A stretch of 64,000 nt of DNA from Nyssa sinensis (Eukaryota; Streptophyta; Magnoliopsida; Cornales; Nyssaceae). Below the pieces are notes generated by a model. It saw only the letters and a program-made list of their open reading frames with translations. It did not search any database and had not been told where the DNA came from. Position numbers and translations under genes: made by a program. Positions 21,847 through 34,170 of the stretch are shown in pieces (position 1 is the first letter of the stretch; every line of letters starts with the position of its first letter). The DNA lies in NCBI GenBank assembly GCA_008638375.1, contig CM018051.1, positions 39,331,177 to 39,395,176 on the forward strand, in the 5' to 3' direction.

Positions 21847-24532
21847 TGTAACACCCCGACCGACTAAGAATCATTAAATCACTAAATATTAATTAGTAAT
21901 AGAGACCTTAGATAACAGGGTCAATTCCAAACCCCAACCCGTAAACTTTCAGTGGAATCTTCTTAGCAAACGTTTATAGAAAACCCAGGACGACTGTACA
22001 TCACTTTCATTGCAATCATCAACCTATTTCTGTGGATTCCGTTGTAATTATATACTTTCACGCCAACCGCCAACCGCCAACCGCCAACCCTTGATTACTA
22101 TTATAATTTAGACACAAATATTACATCCGATTAACAAAGTAAAATAAAATAAAATAAAAATATATAGTAAATGATATATATATATATATATCCATATATA
22201 TAATAAATGAAAGTACATGTATACATATTTAATACATGTAAACAAGTATATATATATATAAAAGTATACATACGGGTATGCTATATATATATATATGTGA
22301 ACTAAGATTTAAAATATAGAAATAAAATAAAAGAAAGGAAATGAAGTAAGAAGAAACTAGAAGCAAGTAGAAAGTTGTAGAACAACTGAGGAATTAAGAG
22401 AGGACGGTAGTGGATACATGTAGCTATTCTCCACAAAATAAATCGATGAACAAGTGGAAATTGCCACCGACCTTAAGGTTGGTGGAGAAGGGAAATAAAA
22501 GAGTGAAAGAGGGAGTGGAGGTCTGAAATAAAGAGAGAAGCGTGAGACAGTGAGAGAAGCAGAGGCAAAGAAGGAGAAGAAGAAAGGAATTGAGGAAAAT
22601 TTTGGAAAATCAACTTGAACAGGTATAATTTCGTTTGAGTTATGTGGATTATGTTTTAGATTGGAAGCATGCAATAGCAGGGTCTTAATCTAAATGTTAT
22701 AAGCTTTTGTTGCAAAAAAATAATGGATGAAAATCATGTACAGTTGAGTGAGAAACTTAGACTTACAAGTTGAACAAAAATTTTAGAAATGTTAGTGCAG
22801 GTCTGAATCAATGTAAACGAAACTTGAATTTGCATATTGAGACCTCAACAAGACCTTATTAGCGTTCCAAAAACATCAAACCGCGACCTAAAGTCTAAAA
22901 GGAAGACCTCTAAAACTTGAGTTAGAGGTTTCGGTCATAAAACCCAGCCCTTGTTTTAGACTCCTAAACCCACTTTTGAGAATAGGGATTGAATCCCCAT
23001 GTCATGAAGGTCACGTTGAGCCAAACCCCACTAAGAATGGTGATAAAATAAGGGTTTATTATGGAGTTGCAGGTTCGGGTATCAAGTCTTAGACTGAACG
23101 TTTAGGTTAGTTTTAAGGTTTCAAATGAATACCAAAAGATTGGCCAAACCCCAGGAGCACATATCACCCAAGAATAGAGGAAATCAGTGATTAAAAATGC
23201 ACGAAATTGGAAAAAATGAAACCCAAAAATTAGGGCTACAATGAGGGTGAGTTGGGGGAACACGATGAATAGTGACGAGTTATGGGACGGACCTCGGGTC
23301 GGGTCCTGACCCGATATCTTAATCAGGATACTCAAAACTACGTCATTTTAATTAGGTTTTTAATTTTAAAATGTCAGGGCTGACGTCACCATGACGTCAG
23401 CATTACATGTTGAACCGGCCAAATCGGTTGGTTTAGTGAAACCCTAGACCGGTTCATTTAAAAATAAAATAAACCCACTAGTTAAACCAAAAATTTGTTT
23501 AATTACGGTTTGACCCCCAAAAATTATGAAAAATTATACTAAGTCCCAACAATAATTAATTTAGGCCTACCATAGGATTGAGCGGTTTTATGCCAGAATA
23601 TGCCCTAGAGCATAGAGGACCCACGAGTAGTCCGCTTATGGGCAGTTGGGAAGGCTCGTTTGTATAATTGGCATTCTGTCTGTTTCTGTCTCGCTCAATT
23701 CTGTTCTGTTCCGCTCTGATATCGACCCCAGAGGATAGAGGCCCCACGAGTCGTCTGCTTATGGGCAGCCGGGGAAGGATCAAGCATTTGATGCTAAGCC
23801 TTTGATTGATTAGTATTCTGTTCAGTTCAGTTCAATTCAGTTCTGATCTGTTTTGTCCGTTCTGTTTGATCTGATCTGTTCTGTTCTGATCTGTTTGAGC
23901 TGCATTTGTTCTACATGAGCTACATTTGGAGCATACATGTATATATGAACTGGTTTTGAAACCCATGGCAGGAAACTATGTTACTTACTGAGCTTGTTTA
24001 AGCTTATTCCATTTATCTAACATTTTTCAGGAATCATCTCCATTGGATTAGAAAGCACAATGACGTGATACGTGTAAACTGAAAGGCATTCTCAAGTGAG
24101 GATCTGATAGCAATAAAATGTGGAGACTTGGGTTCTGATGGATTGACTCTGGCTATTCATGTGAGTTTGATGATATAGTTGACTTTATTCATATACAATA
24201 GATGTGTAGGGACATGGCTCATGGTAATGGTACTCTGGAGAAATTGGATATGCTCTATGTTATATATTGTGACTCTATGGCTACAGTTATTAGTTGTTTA
24301 GTTTTAGACTTGCTTTGTGGTACATACCTCTGTGGTATTTATAGAAGGGTTGCATTCCCAAGATGTGAAAGGTTTTAATTTCCGCTATTCTGACCCCACA
24401 TTTAGAATGCAATTCATCGTAAGGTTCAGAAGTTTGCCTTTGGTTGGTCGCATTGTCGGTCGGGAAATCGGCAAGGGGCTAACTGGCATCACATCTTAGG
24501 CATCCGCGTAGGGTGGGGTACGGGATGTGACA
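21847..24532 (+). repeat. Left LTR of the chimeric element
   Basis: It starts TGTAACACCCCGACC and ends GGGATGTGACA. The start matches the ends of the solo LTRs at 47702-57177 and 48100-53618. It contains CCGCCAACCGCCAAC repeats (about 22060-22086), two TGACGTCA palindromes (23381-23399) and a degenerate TTCTGTTCTGATCTG stretch (about 23690-23890). Confidence 0.85.
23381..23399. promoter_or_regulatory. Paired TGACGTCA (CRE-type) boxes
   Basis: Two perfect TGACGTCA palindromes lie at 23381-23388 and 23392-23399, spaced 11 bp centre to centre. TGACGTCA is a classic bZIP (TGA/CREB-type) binding core. Function in this LTR is inferred. Confidence 0.55.
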
Positions 24533-24535
24533 GAG

Positions 24536-24547
24536 TAGTATCAGAGC
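24536..24547 (+). other. Primer-binding site of the chimeric element
   Basis: TAGTATCAGAGC is the tRNA-Met site with one change, three bases after the left LTR. It sets plus orientation. Confidence 0.8.
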
Positions 24548-26308
24548 AAAGGCTTATAAATAGTAAAGATTTATGAGTGTGATCAGAGCTAAGGTTGAAA
24601 ATGGTTAAGATCGACGAGTACCACAGAGTAATATCTGAGCAAAAGGGTTAAGGTTACCTGTACAAGATGGGAATTTGAGGACAATTAGACATGAAATGAT
24701 TTGGGAGTCATTGTTCACAACAGAGCATTAAGTCATGGATTAAACACCACAGGGTACTTGAGCCATGGATACTAGGTCCCACTTTTGGAGACTAGACATG
24801 GGAATATAGATGTCTTCGTAATAGATGATGCATCTGTGATTCTAAGAAATCCAAGGACTAAGGATCGACCGATCTGAAGTTGTAAACATTGGAGATTCAC
24901 TAGTACCATAGAGTGATATTTGAACAATGGTCCATGATCTTCTGGGGACATTTCAGAAGTTGATTTTTCCTTGGATGATTAGGATGATCAGATAATCAAT
25001 ACTTCTTGAAGACAAAAGTAGGCTTATAAGTGAAATTGACGATCTTGAGAATTTGAGGTTTATATCAGAGTAGCGCAGTGGAAAAGTAAGTTCTAGGTTA
25101 ACGATTCTTTGAAAAAGATTAGAGTAGAACTAAATTAGTGGACTATTGAGTGACTCATACGACTAAAGGATTACATAATTTTTGGTGACGATAGCGTGTT
25201 TAGTCACTACAGTTAATAATCCTTTGGAGAAAATACTATGCTATGATTAAATTGATGATTCTAAGGCAACTGAACTAATCAAATGCATAATAATTTTGGG
25301 AGGAAAACGACTCTAGGTCAGTTAGCTCTGGTATCGATTATTATAAGTATGGATACCGAAATGATTATTTGGTGGAATCGAATATGATTAAATAATCTTA
25401 GTGAATGATTCCAGTCGTTTGAGGATGATTGTTGCATTCAATCTAATGTGGAATGGATCTATATCAAATCTTGGTGGTAGTATATAGTGGTGAATTGTCA
25501 ACTAGCCTTATTATGAAATTTTTTTGGATCTGGTTTGATACTTGTGATTGAGGATATCAGAATGATTATTTTGTGGGCTCAAATGAAATTGACTGATCTT
25601 AGTAGTTGATTTTAAACTATTTAAGGATAATCATCAAATTTGATCTTGACCATGGCATGTATTTAGTGGATCTATTAATTAAAGGGGAAATAACTACAGG
25701 TAAGCTAACTCTGACGTTGATAATTATGCTTGTGGATATATAGATTGGGGAGACAATGACTATAGGTCAGGTAATTTTGATATTAATAATTATGATTGTA
25801 GATATCATAAGGATTGTTTGGGAACTCAAATCTGATTGAATAATCTTAGTAGATAATTTTTAATCATTCGAGAGTGATTCCCAACTTTGAGGTAACATAG
25901 ATCTGATATCAAAATTTTGGTGACAACCTACATTTGATGGGTTATAAATCTAGACTTCTAGTGGATATTCTGAATCTGATCTGAACTTATATGATTCGAG
26001 GTTATAGACTCATAATACTTGGAGACATATTAGTATTCTGCTAGAGTTCAAATTGTGTGGCAGCATATTTTGTGGATTGACAAATCAATCTTGTTGTGGA
26101 TTTTTGGATCTGCTTGAATTTGTATAATTGGGAATTATCGACTAGTGCCAATTAGAGACATGTCAGTAAAAGTGATTGAGGTTAAAACTTTATGATACAT
26201 TACCAAATCATTAGAATCCCTTGTAGATAAATTTGACTGCTAGATGATTACTTCACTATGAGACTAGTTGAGTTTTTGGGGACAAAATTCTTTTGAAGGT
26301 GGATAGAT
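24548..26308 (+). other. Non-coding interior of the chimeric element
   Basis: About 1.76 kb of AT-rich sequence with degenerate internal repeats (for example AATTATGATTGTAGATATC-like units near 25340, 25720 and 25790). No gag or pol motif was found in any frame. It ends AAGGTGGATAGAT before the right LTR, a weak polypurine tract. Confidence 0.65.
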
Positions 26309-29300
26309 TGTAATACCCCAAAATTCGACATGACCCAGATTATATTCTAACCAAATAAAATAAATTATGTGACGATAATGATTCAAAACAGCTCAAAATA
26401 CAATGAGCCATGATTGGATTAATTATTAGGAAATACTAATCCAGGCCACTAAAAATGATGTAGGCTCAAGAAATTAATTGACCCAGACGACCGAGCACTG
26501 AGATAAATAAATGAGGCCAATACGAATAATTAATTATGAAAATAAAAATATGAATATCATCTGAGACACGAACGGGTTGGCAAAATAAATAATTATGATA
26601 ATTGAGCCTCGATTGTATGGCGAATCTACTGGCATTTTATAATATAATATTTTATGGAATAAAATATTTATAAAATATTTAATACGGTGAGATAGAAAAA
26701 CATATATTAAGACTCAATATATATTGGAAGCTAATTAGCCACACACATATAATAAATATATATATATATATATGAGCAGCCAAAGCTACTAGAACCTATA
26801 GGGAAAGAAAAGAAAAAAATATATATAGTAAAGGAAAGGAAAGAGAAGAAGCTTGAAGCTTCTAGAGCACTGACTGCTCTATATAGTAAAACGGAGAAAA
26901 GGAAAAAAAAAAAAAAAAGGTGGAGAAGTCCTGAAGGTTCTAGGCGGTGTAGGGGAATATGTATATATGTGTGTTGTTTGAGGATTCTAGAAAAGCCTAG
27001 TAGCAACCGTATATCTGTATACTGATATAGGGAGAAAATTAAAGAGAGAGATGGAAGCTAGAGGATTCTAGATTGATCTCTACATATATATATATGTGTG
27101 TGTATATATATATATATATATAACGCTGCTGACAGGAAAAAAAAGGGTTGCTGTTGGGAAAATCTGATACAGTTGTTGTGGGCATTGTTGGTGAGTGTAG
27201 CAGTGGAACAAAGAGGGAGAGAGAAGCGGTACAGGTGTTGGTGCAGCAGTGCAGCGGTGCGACAGGGGTTGCTATTGATTTGCGAAGTAGAGAGGACGAT
27301 TGTGTGTGTGTGTTTGTGAAGCGGTGCAAAGGGGGAAAAGAGGATTTTCAGAATTCTCCAGCAGTGCAACAGTTTAATGTGTTTATATATGTGGCAGTGT
27401 AGCAGGAAGAGGAGTGGAAGAGATGCAGAGGCCGATTCAAGAGAAGCTCTGCAACAGGTATATATTTGTGTGTGTAACAGTGCTGGATTGTTGCTGTGAC
27501 ATTATGGGATTCAGGCGGTGGATTCTGATGTGGCTCGGAAGTGCGTATGGATGGTGCGATTTAGTGGGGGTTCCTCGGTTTCTGCCATTTTCAGTTGCGG
27601 CAACAGCAGGTGAACAGGTTCTATCTCCATCTTTTCTCTTCCGATTTGGTTGCAAAGAGAACTGAAGGAGTGACGGACATGGGCATTATGCAGCAAGGTG
27701 TAGCGGTGCAATTTGTGATGTTGCGGCTTTGTGGAGATAGAGGAGGGATGGAATCACAGTGGTTGATTGAAGAATTTGTAACCAGTAAATTGGTATAGCC
27801 GTACCAAGTAGATTTTTTTGGGCGCAAGAGATAGTTCCTGGCTGCTGGCATTTGGAGCAAGGCCGCGGTTGTGCGACTGCAGGATTTAAGGGGCGGTTGT
27901 TAGCTGGGTTATGAATAGTGGTGCTTGCCACTCTGTTATCTCAAAAGGAAGATAATTTAATAAGTGAATCACCTTGGTTGCTTTAATTAGTTTGGGTATT
28001 GGGTCTCTTGTCCAGGTGGAGATGGCTCACTCAATTTCAAGCAGAAAAGTTATTGTCCGTTCATCTAGAGGGTTGACTGAGCCTGGAACTTTATTCAAAA
28101 ACTTAATGGCCATCCTTTGGGATGTTCTTATCTGTATGATGGCACGATGAGGAATGTATGTAGTAATTCGAATCCAATGGTACCAACATCAAGATAATAA
28201 TTATTCAAGATATGCATAGAGGTACCTAATGTATCTAGAGGATATCTGTGAATGCAGATAAGCATAAGTTTGTGAGTAACTCAGACTCGTCACTTGGTGT
28301 ATATTTTTTGCACTATCTAAACTCATATTCTGTATTGCTTTATATGCTGAACTATTTTATACACTGTACTGTTTTAATGTATATGCTTTCATGCATACTT
28401 TTTGTTCTACATTACATGTGGCATGATTCTGTTCTATCTTGCCTTCTGATATTGTGTTGATTCTGTTCGGGTCTGTTGTTTTGTTACCCGTCCTTGGAGT
28501 CTGGTTCGATTTTGTTTTGCTGTGTTGTGTCTACTCTAGACCCACCACATGATTGAGCGGTTTTAGGCCAGAGCACGACCCAGAGGGTAGAGGCCCCATG
28601 AGTAGTGCGCTTATGGGTAGCTGGGAAGGCTCGTCTGTATGATTGGCATTCTGTTCTGTTTCTGTCCCACTCAATTCAGTTTTGTTCCGCTCTGATACTA
28701 ACCCCAGAGGGTAGAGGCCCCACGAGTCGTCTGCTTATGGGTAGCTGGGGAAGGTTTAGGCATTTGATGCTATGCTTTTGATTGATTAGTATTCTGTTCA
28801 GTTCAGTTCAGTTCTGATCTGTTCTGTCTGTTCTATTCTATTCTGTTCTATTCTATTCTGATCTGATCTGTTTGAGCTGTATTTGTTCTACATGAGCTGC
28901 ATTGTTCTATTTGAGTTGCATTTGGAGCATACATGTATATATGAACTGGTTTTGAAACCCATGGCAGGAACCTATGTTACTCACTGAGCTTGTTTAAGCT
29001 TATTCCATTTATCTAACATTTTTCAGGAATCATCTCCATTGGATTAGAAAGCACAATGACATGATACGCGTAAACTGAAAGGCATTCTCAAGTGAGGATT
29101 TGATAGCAATAAAATGTGGAGACTTGGGTTCTGATGGATTGACTCTGGCTATTCAAGTGAGTTTGATGATATAGTTGACTTTATTCATATACAATAGATG
29201 TGTAGGGACATGGCTCATGGTAATGGTACTCTGGAGAAATTGGATATGCTCTATGTTATATATTGTGACTCTATGGCTACAGTTATTAGTTGTTTAGTTT

Positions 29301-29529
29301 TAGACTTACTTTATGGTACATACCTCTGTGGTATTTATAGAAGAGTTGCATTCCCGAGATGTGAAAGGTTTTAATTTTCGCTGTTCTGACCCTACATTTA
29401 GAACGCAATTCATCGTAAGGTTCAGAAGTTTGCCTTTGGTTGGTCGCATTGTCGATCGGGAAATCGACAAGGTGGCTAACTGGCATCACATCTTCGGCAT
29501 CCGCGTAGGGTGGGGTGCGGGATGTGACA
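26309..29529 (+). repeat. Right LTR of the chimeric element (3221 bp)
   Basis: It starts TGTAATACCCCAAAATTC and ends GGGATGTGACA. The first ~2.2 kb differ completely from the left LTR and include (TA)n tracts near 26758 and 27080-27122 and a T/C-poor, GA-rich stretch near 27200-27440. The last ~1 kb matches the left LTR, including the TTCTGTTCTGATCTG-type degenerate run (28790-28870). Reading frames near 27000-27930 are short, overlapping and on both strands; I do not take them as genes. Confidence 0.82.
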
Positions 29530-30234
29530 AAAAACCTTAAAGAAATAGGCAAAAAAAAGGGAAAAAAGTAGTTTGCAAACCTTTGGAAAAAAATTTAGAA
29601 AACAGAAAAAATTGGCTGCTGGACAGAGAAATTTAGCTACAGTCAACTACAGTAAACCTGTAGAAAAAAAAAACAGTCCAGACTTGCCCCAGCCCGCAGT
29701 TCCACGCGGATGCCTCGGGTGCTGCCTACCTACCCATGCGCGCGACCTACTGCCTTGCCCTATGCGCGCCAGCTTGACACTCCTCTTGACAATTGCCCTT
29801 GGCCATCCTTTTGGGCCATGTTTGGCTACCCTATTGGGCCATGTTTGGCCACTCTCATGAGCCATGATTGGCTACTTCCTTAGACAAAGTTTGGTAGACT
29901 TTTTGACCTATTCTTGGCCTATGTCTTAGGGCATTTGGGGCCCATTTGGGCCATTGTTCCAAGATAAATTTAGAGACATTTTGGGGCTATTTTGGAAGCC
30001 ATTTTTTAACATGACTTAGACTCATTTTGAATATTGATTGGGATAGATATTTGATTGACATTAGAAGACAATTTTGGTAAAGTCTAATAACAAGTTTTCA
30101 TTTTTAAATTTTGGGGAAAACATGAGGAAATAAACATAAAATCAATTAGCTCTATTTAATTACCTTTCATTTATTTTTCTTCTTTCATTTTACTCACTCC
30201 CCGAGTTTGTGAAAATTGGGGGCGTGACAACGTT

Positions 30235-30615
30235 ATTCAAAATTTGATTTCAAAAGTTTCTAGTGAAATAATGTAACAATTTCGTGTTGGTTGTGCATCA
30301 CTTATGATGGGTAACTATGGATTTGAATAACACTTTTTAGATTAAAAAATTGAACAATGTTGCATTACGCTTAATTCTACACCTTTTATGTGTGAGGGTG
30401 ATTAGTCTAAAACAACCCATTTTGCTCAAGTAATTGACTAAACTTCAAAATTTCACAAAAAAACATCATTTTCTATATAATGAGGACCTAGTTCCACATT
30501 AAAAAGAAAATACTTTTTTCACTGTTTGTGGATGGAAAAAAAAACATAGGTGTGAATAACAATTCCTACTTTTAGTAATAGTTTTTCATACATATATATT
30601 TATTTATAATAGACA
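30235..30615. other. Unassigned AT-rich sequence
   Basis: This is the continuation of the target of LTR-A2. No coding, terminal repeats or RNA gene seen. Confidence 0.4.
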
Positions 30616-30864
30616 TTACCTGCGATGCATGTCATTTAGCGTCTCCGTATTTTCTCGTTCTTCCTTTTCTTCATTTAATTTGGCCTCAACAAGTCTCCTT
30701 GTTGTTGCTTCTTTCATGAGCTGTCCCATTGGGACTATAGGGGCTTTGTATATGAATGGCATGACAGAGATGATTCGGCATGTCTTAGCTATCCTTATCT
30801 TTCGATTGATTACCTTTTGTTGCCATAAGAGTCCGTCCATGAAGTCTTGTTGCATTTTATCCAT
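30616..30864 (-). CDS. Unrecognised 82-residue reading frame, possible exon fragment
   Basis: I do not recognise this protein. It begins MDKMQQDFMDGLLWQQK and ends in a charged, probably coiled-coil stretch (EAKLNEEKEERENTETL). Composition looks more protein-like than nearby frames (few stops, balanced residues). The frame ends CATCGCAGGTAATG, where AG/GTAATG would make a plausible splice donor, so it may be one exon of a gene or transposase. Its start abuts the broken end of a truncated LTR at about 30866, so the upstream part is lost. Treat it as a fragment of unknown origin; it could also be chance. Confidence 0.3.
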   Translation of the reverse strand: MDKMQQDFMDGLLWQQKVINRKIRIAKTCRIISVMPFIYKAPIVPMGQLMKEATTRRLVEAKLNEEKEERENTETLNDMHRR

Positions 30865-30865
30865 T

Positions 30866-33143
30866 ATAATTTACTTGTACTTTAACCTAAAACACAATTT
30901 AATGCGTTCGGAATTAATTTTATTTTTAACTATACTCTTCTGGTAGCTCTATTAACTTTAAATTTGATTTATTTACTTTACATGTTTATGTGTCGTGTCT
31001 TTCCATATTTTATTTCAAAATACGAAACTTACTACTTAGTTCAGTACATTGGCAACGTTCTAATTTACAGTCACCTGTCTTATGCTATTCATCAAATTTT
31101 ATGTCTCTTCATTATAGATACTTCTTTTGGCCAAATAGACTCCACCATTGAGTCCGGAACGTCAAAGAAAGTCAATTGAGACCTTTTCTAGTTTCAATTT
31201 GGCTTTAGGGGTACTAGGGGCAAAATGGTAATTTTACCTCTTTACATGTCTTAATTTTTCAGGACCCTGTCTCATGATGCGGACCTTACCATTGGACTTA
31301 GGAGGTCCGAGATAGTAAGAATACACTAATAACTTGTTCAATTTGGACAACGGGCCTTTTGTCATGACTTAATTTAATTAATTAATTTAATTAAATTGAT
31401 TTCATTTAATATAATTAATATTATATATATATTTGTGGGATAAAAATCCCATGGGATTGTCCTGTCTTAGTGAAAAATTGAGGGGGTTAGGGTTTTGGGT
31501 TTGCGTGAGGTCTACCATTCGAATCTAGGGGGCTACGGCCCCTTTTTATTTTTCCCTTATTTTTGAAACCAAACGGCGGACAGAGCCTCTAAATTGGAAT
31601 AGGCTATCCCTGTCCGCATACAATTTATTAAATTTGGGCCATAAACGAGTAACCAAACAGGTTAGGTTAGGGTTTTAAAACCCTTAAGTCAAAACGGTGC
31701 CATTCCATTTATGCGGTGGCCTTTCCCTCTTCGTAACACGTGTCCAAGTCAACACGCTTTAACTCGAATCGAGTTGGCAAGTTGACTCATCGTCTTCTTC
31801 ATCACCTAACCACTGTTGCCCTAATTTCGGACCTTCATTTCTTTCAATTTCGTGAAGTTTGGCTCAATGATTTCTTACTGTTTTTACTTCTATTTATTCA
31901 TGAGACAATATGGATCATTTTGACATTCATTTAAGAGCTTAAATAGAGCTCAACAGTTGGTTTCAAAACTTATATCTCCTTCGGTTTCTTGGCTAGTATA
32001 TGGCCATTCCACCATGAAATTTCATAGGGTTTGGCTTATTTTGATCCCCTGATCATGGAGGTTCATTTTTCATTCCTTAGGGTTAGTTTAAACATGGGTT
32101 GGGAGGTTGGGTTTTAAACCCAAAACCTGCAACACTAATTTTTATGGCCTTTACTTGGTCTTTTTGATTGCGTAATAGGGTTTTTAACACCCTCTAGGGA
32201 TCTAGTTGAGGTCTCAACACACCAAACATGGTTTGGCTCACATGACTTTAGACCTGCTTCAAGCAAGGTCCTCCCATGGATGTCCCTTCTGGGTTTGATG
32301 TTTTAGACCATTTTTATGACCCAATCTTATACTTGAATAAGTTTAAACACATTCTAAACATCAAATATACATAACACAACCTAAATTACTTACACATATG
32401 CTAAATATTTTAGAGAGAGAAAATACGGGTTATGTATTCTCTCACATTTTTCTCTCGATTTACTTCTCCTCTTTCCTTCTGAATTCTTTCTTCCTTCTTC
32501 TTGCTTCTTTTTCTTTTGGTTTCTTTTTTAAGGAGCAAGTATGTAGTGTATGCACCTGCTCTTATAGCCATTCCACTACCTCCTCTCTCTCTTCCACTCT
32601 CTCTCTGTCTACACGACCTCACAGCCTCCAACCTTCACTTCTCATCAATTTTTCTTACACCCATTCAATTCTACTTTTCCACTTTCAGATTTTCATTTAA
32701 TTTTTGTATGATATTTTGTATATATATACATATAATATAACACACACACTAACACACTTGGACACACACACACACATATATCAGCCGACACCCTCACTTA
32801 CACCACAAACACATACTAGATTCACACACAGCACATGCAGTATGCATGGCTGTGTTCCCCTTTGCATGTTTGTATTTCACAATACTTTACATATATATAT
32901 ATATATATATACAACCATATGCACATATATATATATATATATACATATCTACCTGTATACACGTCTAATTTAGATTTTTAAGGGCGTATACATATTCTAA
33001 TATTTTATGATGCATGTATTTAAAATTAAATACTACTCATTCGTGTACCTGTGTATACATGTACAAGTTCGAGTAAAAGCGTCTGTCAAAATCTTCGGTT
33101 CATATTTTAGTGAACGTATAATATTCTGGGTCAGGGTGTTACA
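30866..33143 (-). mobile_element. Truncated LTR (LTR-B group), inserted in a copia remnant
   Basis: The right end ..GGGTCAGGGTGTTACA (33143) is the start of the LTR in minus orientation. The sequence aligns with about 54830-57177 of the solo LTR at 47702-57177. The last ~1.6 kb of the LTR is missing at 30866, and no matching duplication is found, so it was truncated after insertion. It contains a palindromic box at 31217-31239, a tRNA-like stretch near 31485-31530, and (TA)n tracts near 32890 and 32920. Confidence 0.82.
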
Positions 33144-34170
33144 AAAAGGCTTCTTACTTACCTTCTTAAAGGGGGATTTTCACAAGGGAGAGCAAATATG
33201 ACAATGTTTGTAAGGAAAGATGCAAGGAATTTTCTAATCGCACAAGTCTATGTTGATGACAGTCTTTGGTTCCACAAGGGCCAAATATACTCATGTTTTT
33301 GCTAGTGAGATAAGAGTTAGTTTTAAGATGAGTATGGTTGTTACAGAAATGAGTGATAGGATTTTTATCTCACCAACCAAATATGATAAGGATTTAGTAG
33401 AGAAATTTAGCCTAGAAAGTGCTAAGCATGCTAAGAATCCTATGAGTACAACCCCTAAGTTTAGAAAAGGCACCATAAACAAAGATGTAGATCCTACTCT
33501 ATAAAGGAGCATGATAGATAACTTACTCTCTATTACCTCTAGTAGACCTGATATTGCCTTTTGTGTTAGTGTCTATGTTCATTTTCAGTCCAATAAAAAA
33601 GAATCTCACTTAATTGCGGTCAAGATGATCATTAGGTATGTAAGTGTAACTCTTGGGTATGGTATTTGGTATTATTTTGATACCAATGTTACCGTAGCTA
33701 CATATTTTGATGTAGATTAGGCTGGAAATGTGGATGATCAGAAGATCACTTTTGGAAGATACTTCTACTTCGGCAATGCCTTGGTTTCATGGCATAAAAA
33801 GAAACAAAATTCCATATCTCTATCCATAGCTGAGGCAAAATACATAATTGTAAGTAGTTGTTATGCCCAGCTTTTGTGAATGAGACAGATGCTGAAGAAT
33901 TATGGAGTTGATATTGGCATGATGACAGTGTACTATGACAACTCGAGTGACATTAACATCCCCAAGAATCTTTTCCAACACTCCAAGACTAAGAAAATAG
34001 AAATTTGACAACATTTTATTAGAGAGCTTGTTGAAGAAGGTGTCATATCAATGCAATATGTCCCTATTAAACACCAACTCGTTAATATCTTCACCAAACC
34101 TTTAAATGGCCTTTGGTTTGAGAATCTTAGAAAATCTATAGGTATATGCACTATCTGCCTAAGATGGTCT
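33144..34170 (+). pseudogene. Ty1/copia reverse transcriptase C-terminus and RNase H remnant
   Basis: In mixed frames the plus strand reads AQVYVDDS (a degraded form of the RT catalytic YVDD region, near 33235), RIFISPTKYDKDLVEKFSLE, SSRPDIAFCVSVYVHFQS, KKESHLIAVKMIIRYV, ALVSWHKKKQNSISLSIAEA (RNase H), HSKTKKIEI, HFIRELVEEGVISMQYVPI and HQLVNIFTKPLNGLWFENL. This is the normal order at the end of a copia polyprotein, of Sirevirus-like type. Several stops and frameshifts break it, and everything upstream of the RT palm is absent, cut by the truncated LTR. Conserved motifs are degraded, so this is old. Confidence 0.88.

Larger units (their letters stand above)
21847..29529 (+). mobile_element. 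Chimeric two-LTR element of the LTR-B group
   Basis: The left LTR is 21847-24532 and the right LTR 26309-29529, both plus, separated by 1.78 kb of non-coding interior with a PBS after the left LTR. Only the last ~0.96-0.98 kb of the LTRs align (23575-24532 with about 28553-29529, nearly identical). The first 1.7 and 2.2 kb are unrelated. No target duplication is seen (GGGGT left, AAAAA right), and the host LTR lacks its centre. This points to recombination between two neighbouring insertions rather than one transposition. Confidence 0.75.
21141..30229 (+). mobile_element. LTR-A2: solo LTR split and partly deleted by a chimeric insertion
   Basis: The left piece (21141-21846, TGTAGAGACT..) and right piece (29530-30229, ..GGGGGCGTGACA) match the two ends of LTR-A1. 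Perfect 5-bp duplications ACGTT flank the whole (21136-21140 and 30230-30234). The pieces total about 1.4 kb against 2.98 kb in LTR-A1, so some 1.4-1.6 kb of its centre is missing at the point where the 21847-29529 element sits. TATAAATA is at 21563-21570. Confidence 0.9.

Noticed and set aside
24317..24499. Frame with the phrase FIVRFRSLPLVGRIV, repeated at 29313-29540 and degenerate near 48122 on the other strand
   Set aside because: It is the conserved end of LTR-B group LTRs. The nucleotide sequence, not the protein, is conserved, and the frame runs into the LTR terminus.
27039..27931. Many overlapping frames on both strands
   Set aside because: They lie in the right LTR of the chimeric element, around (TA)n and GA-rich sequence, and none has a recognisable domain.
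32398..32973. Plus-strand frames with Ser/Leu-rich, signal-peptide-like starts
   Set aside because: They lie in CT-rich and microsatellite sequence of a minus-strand LTR; the homologous region at 56500-56980 encodes different frames.
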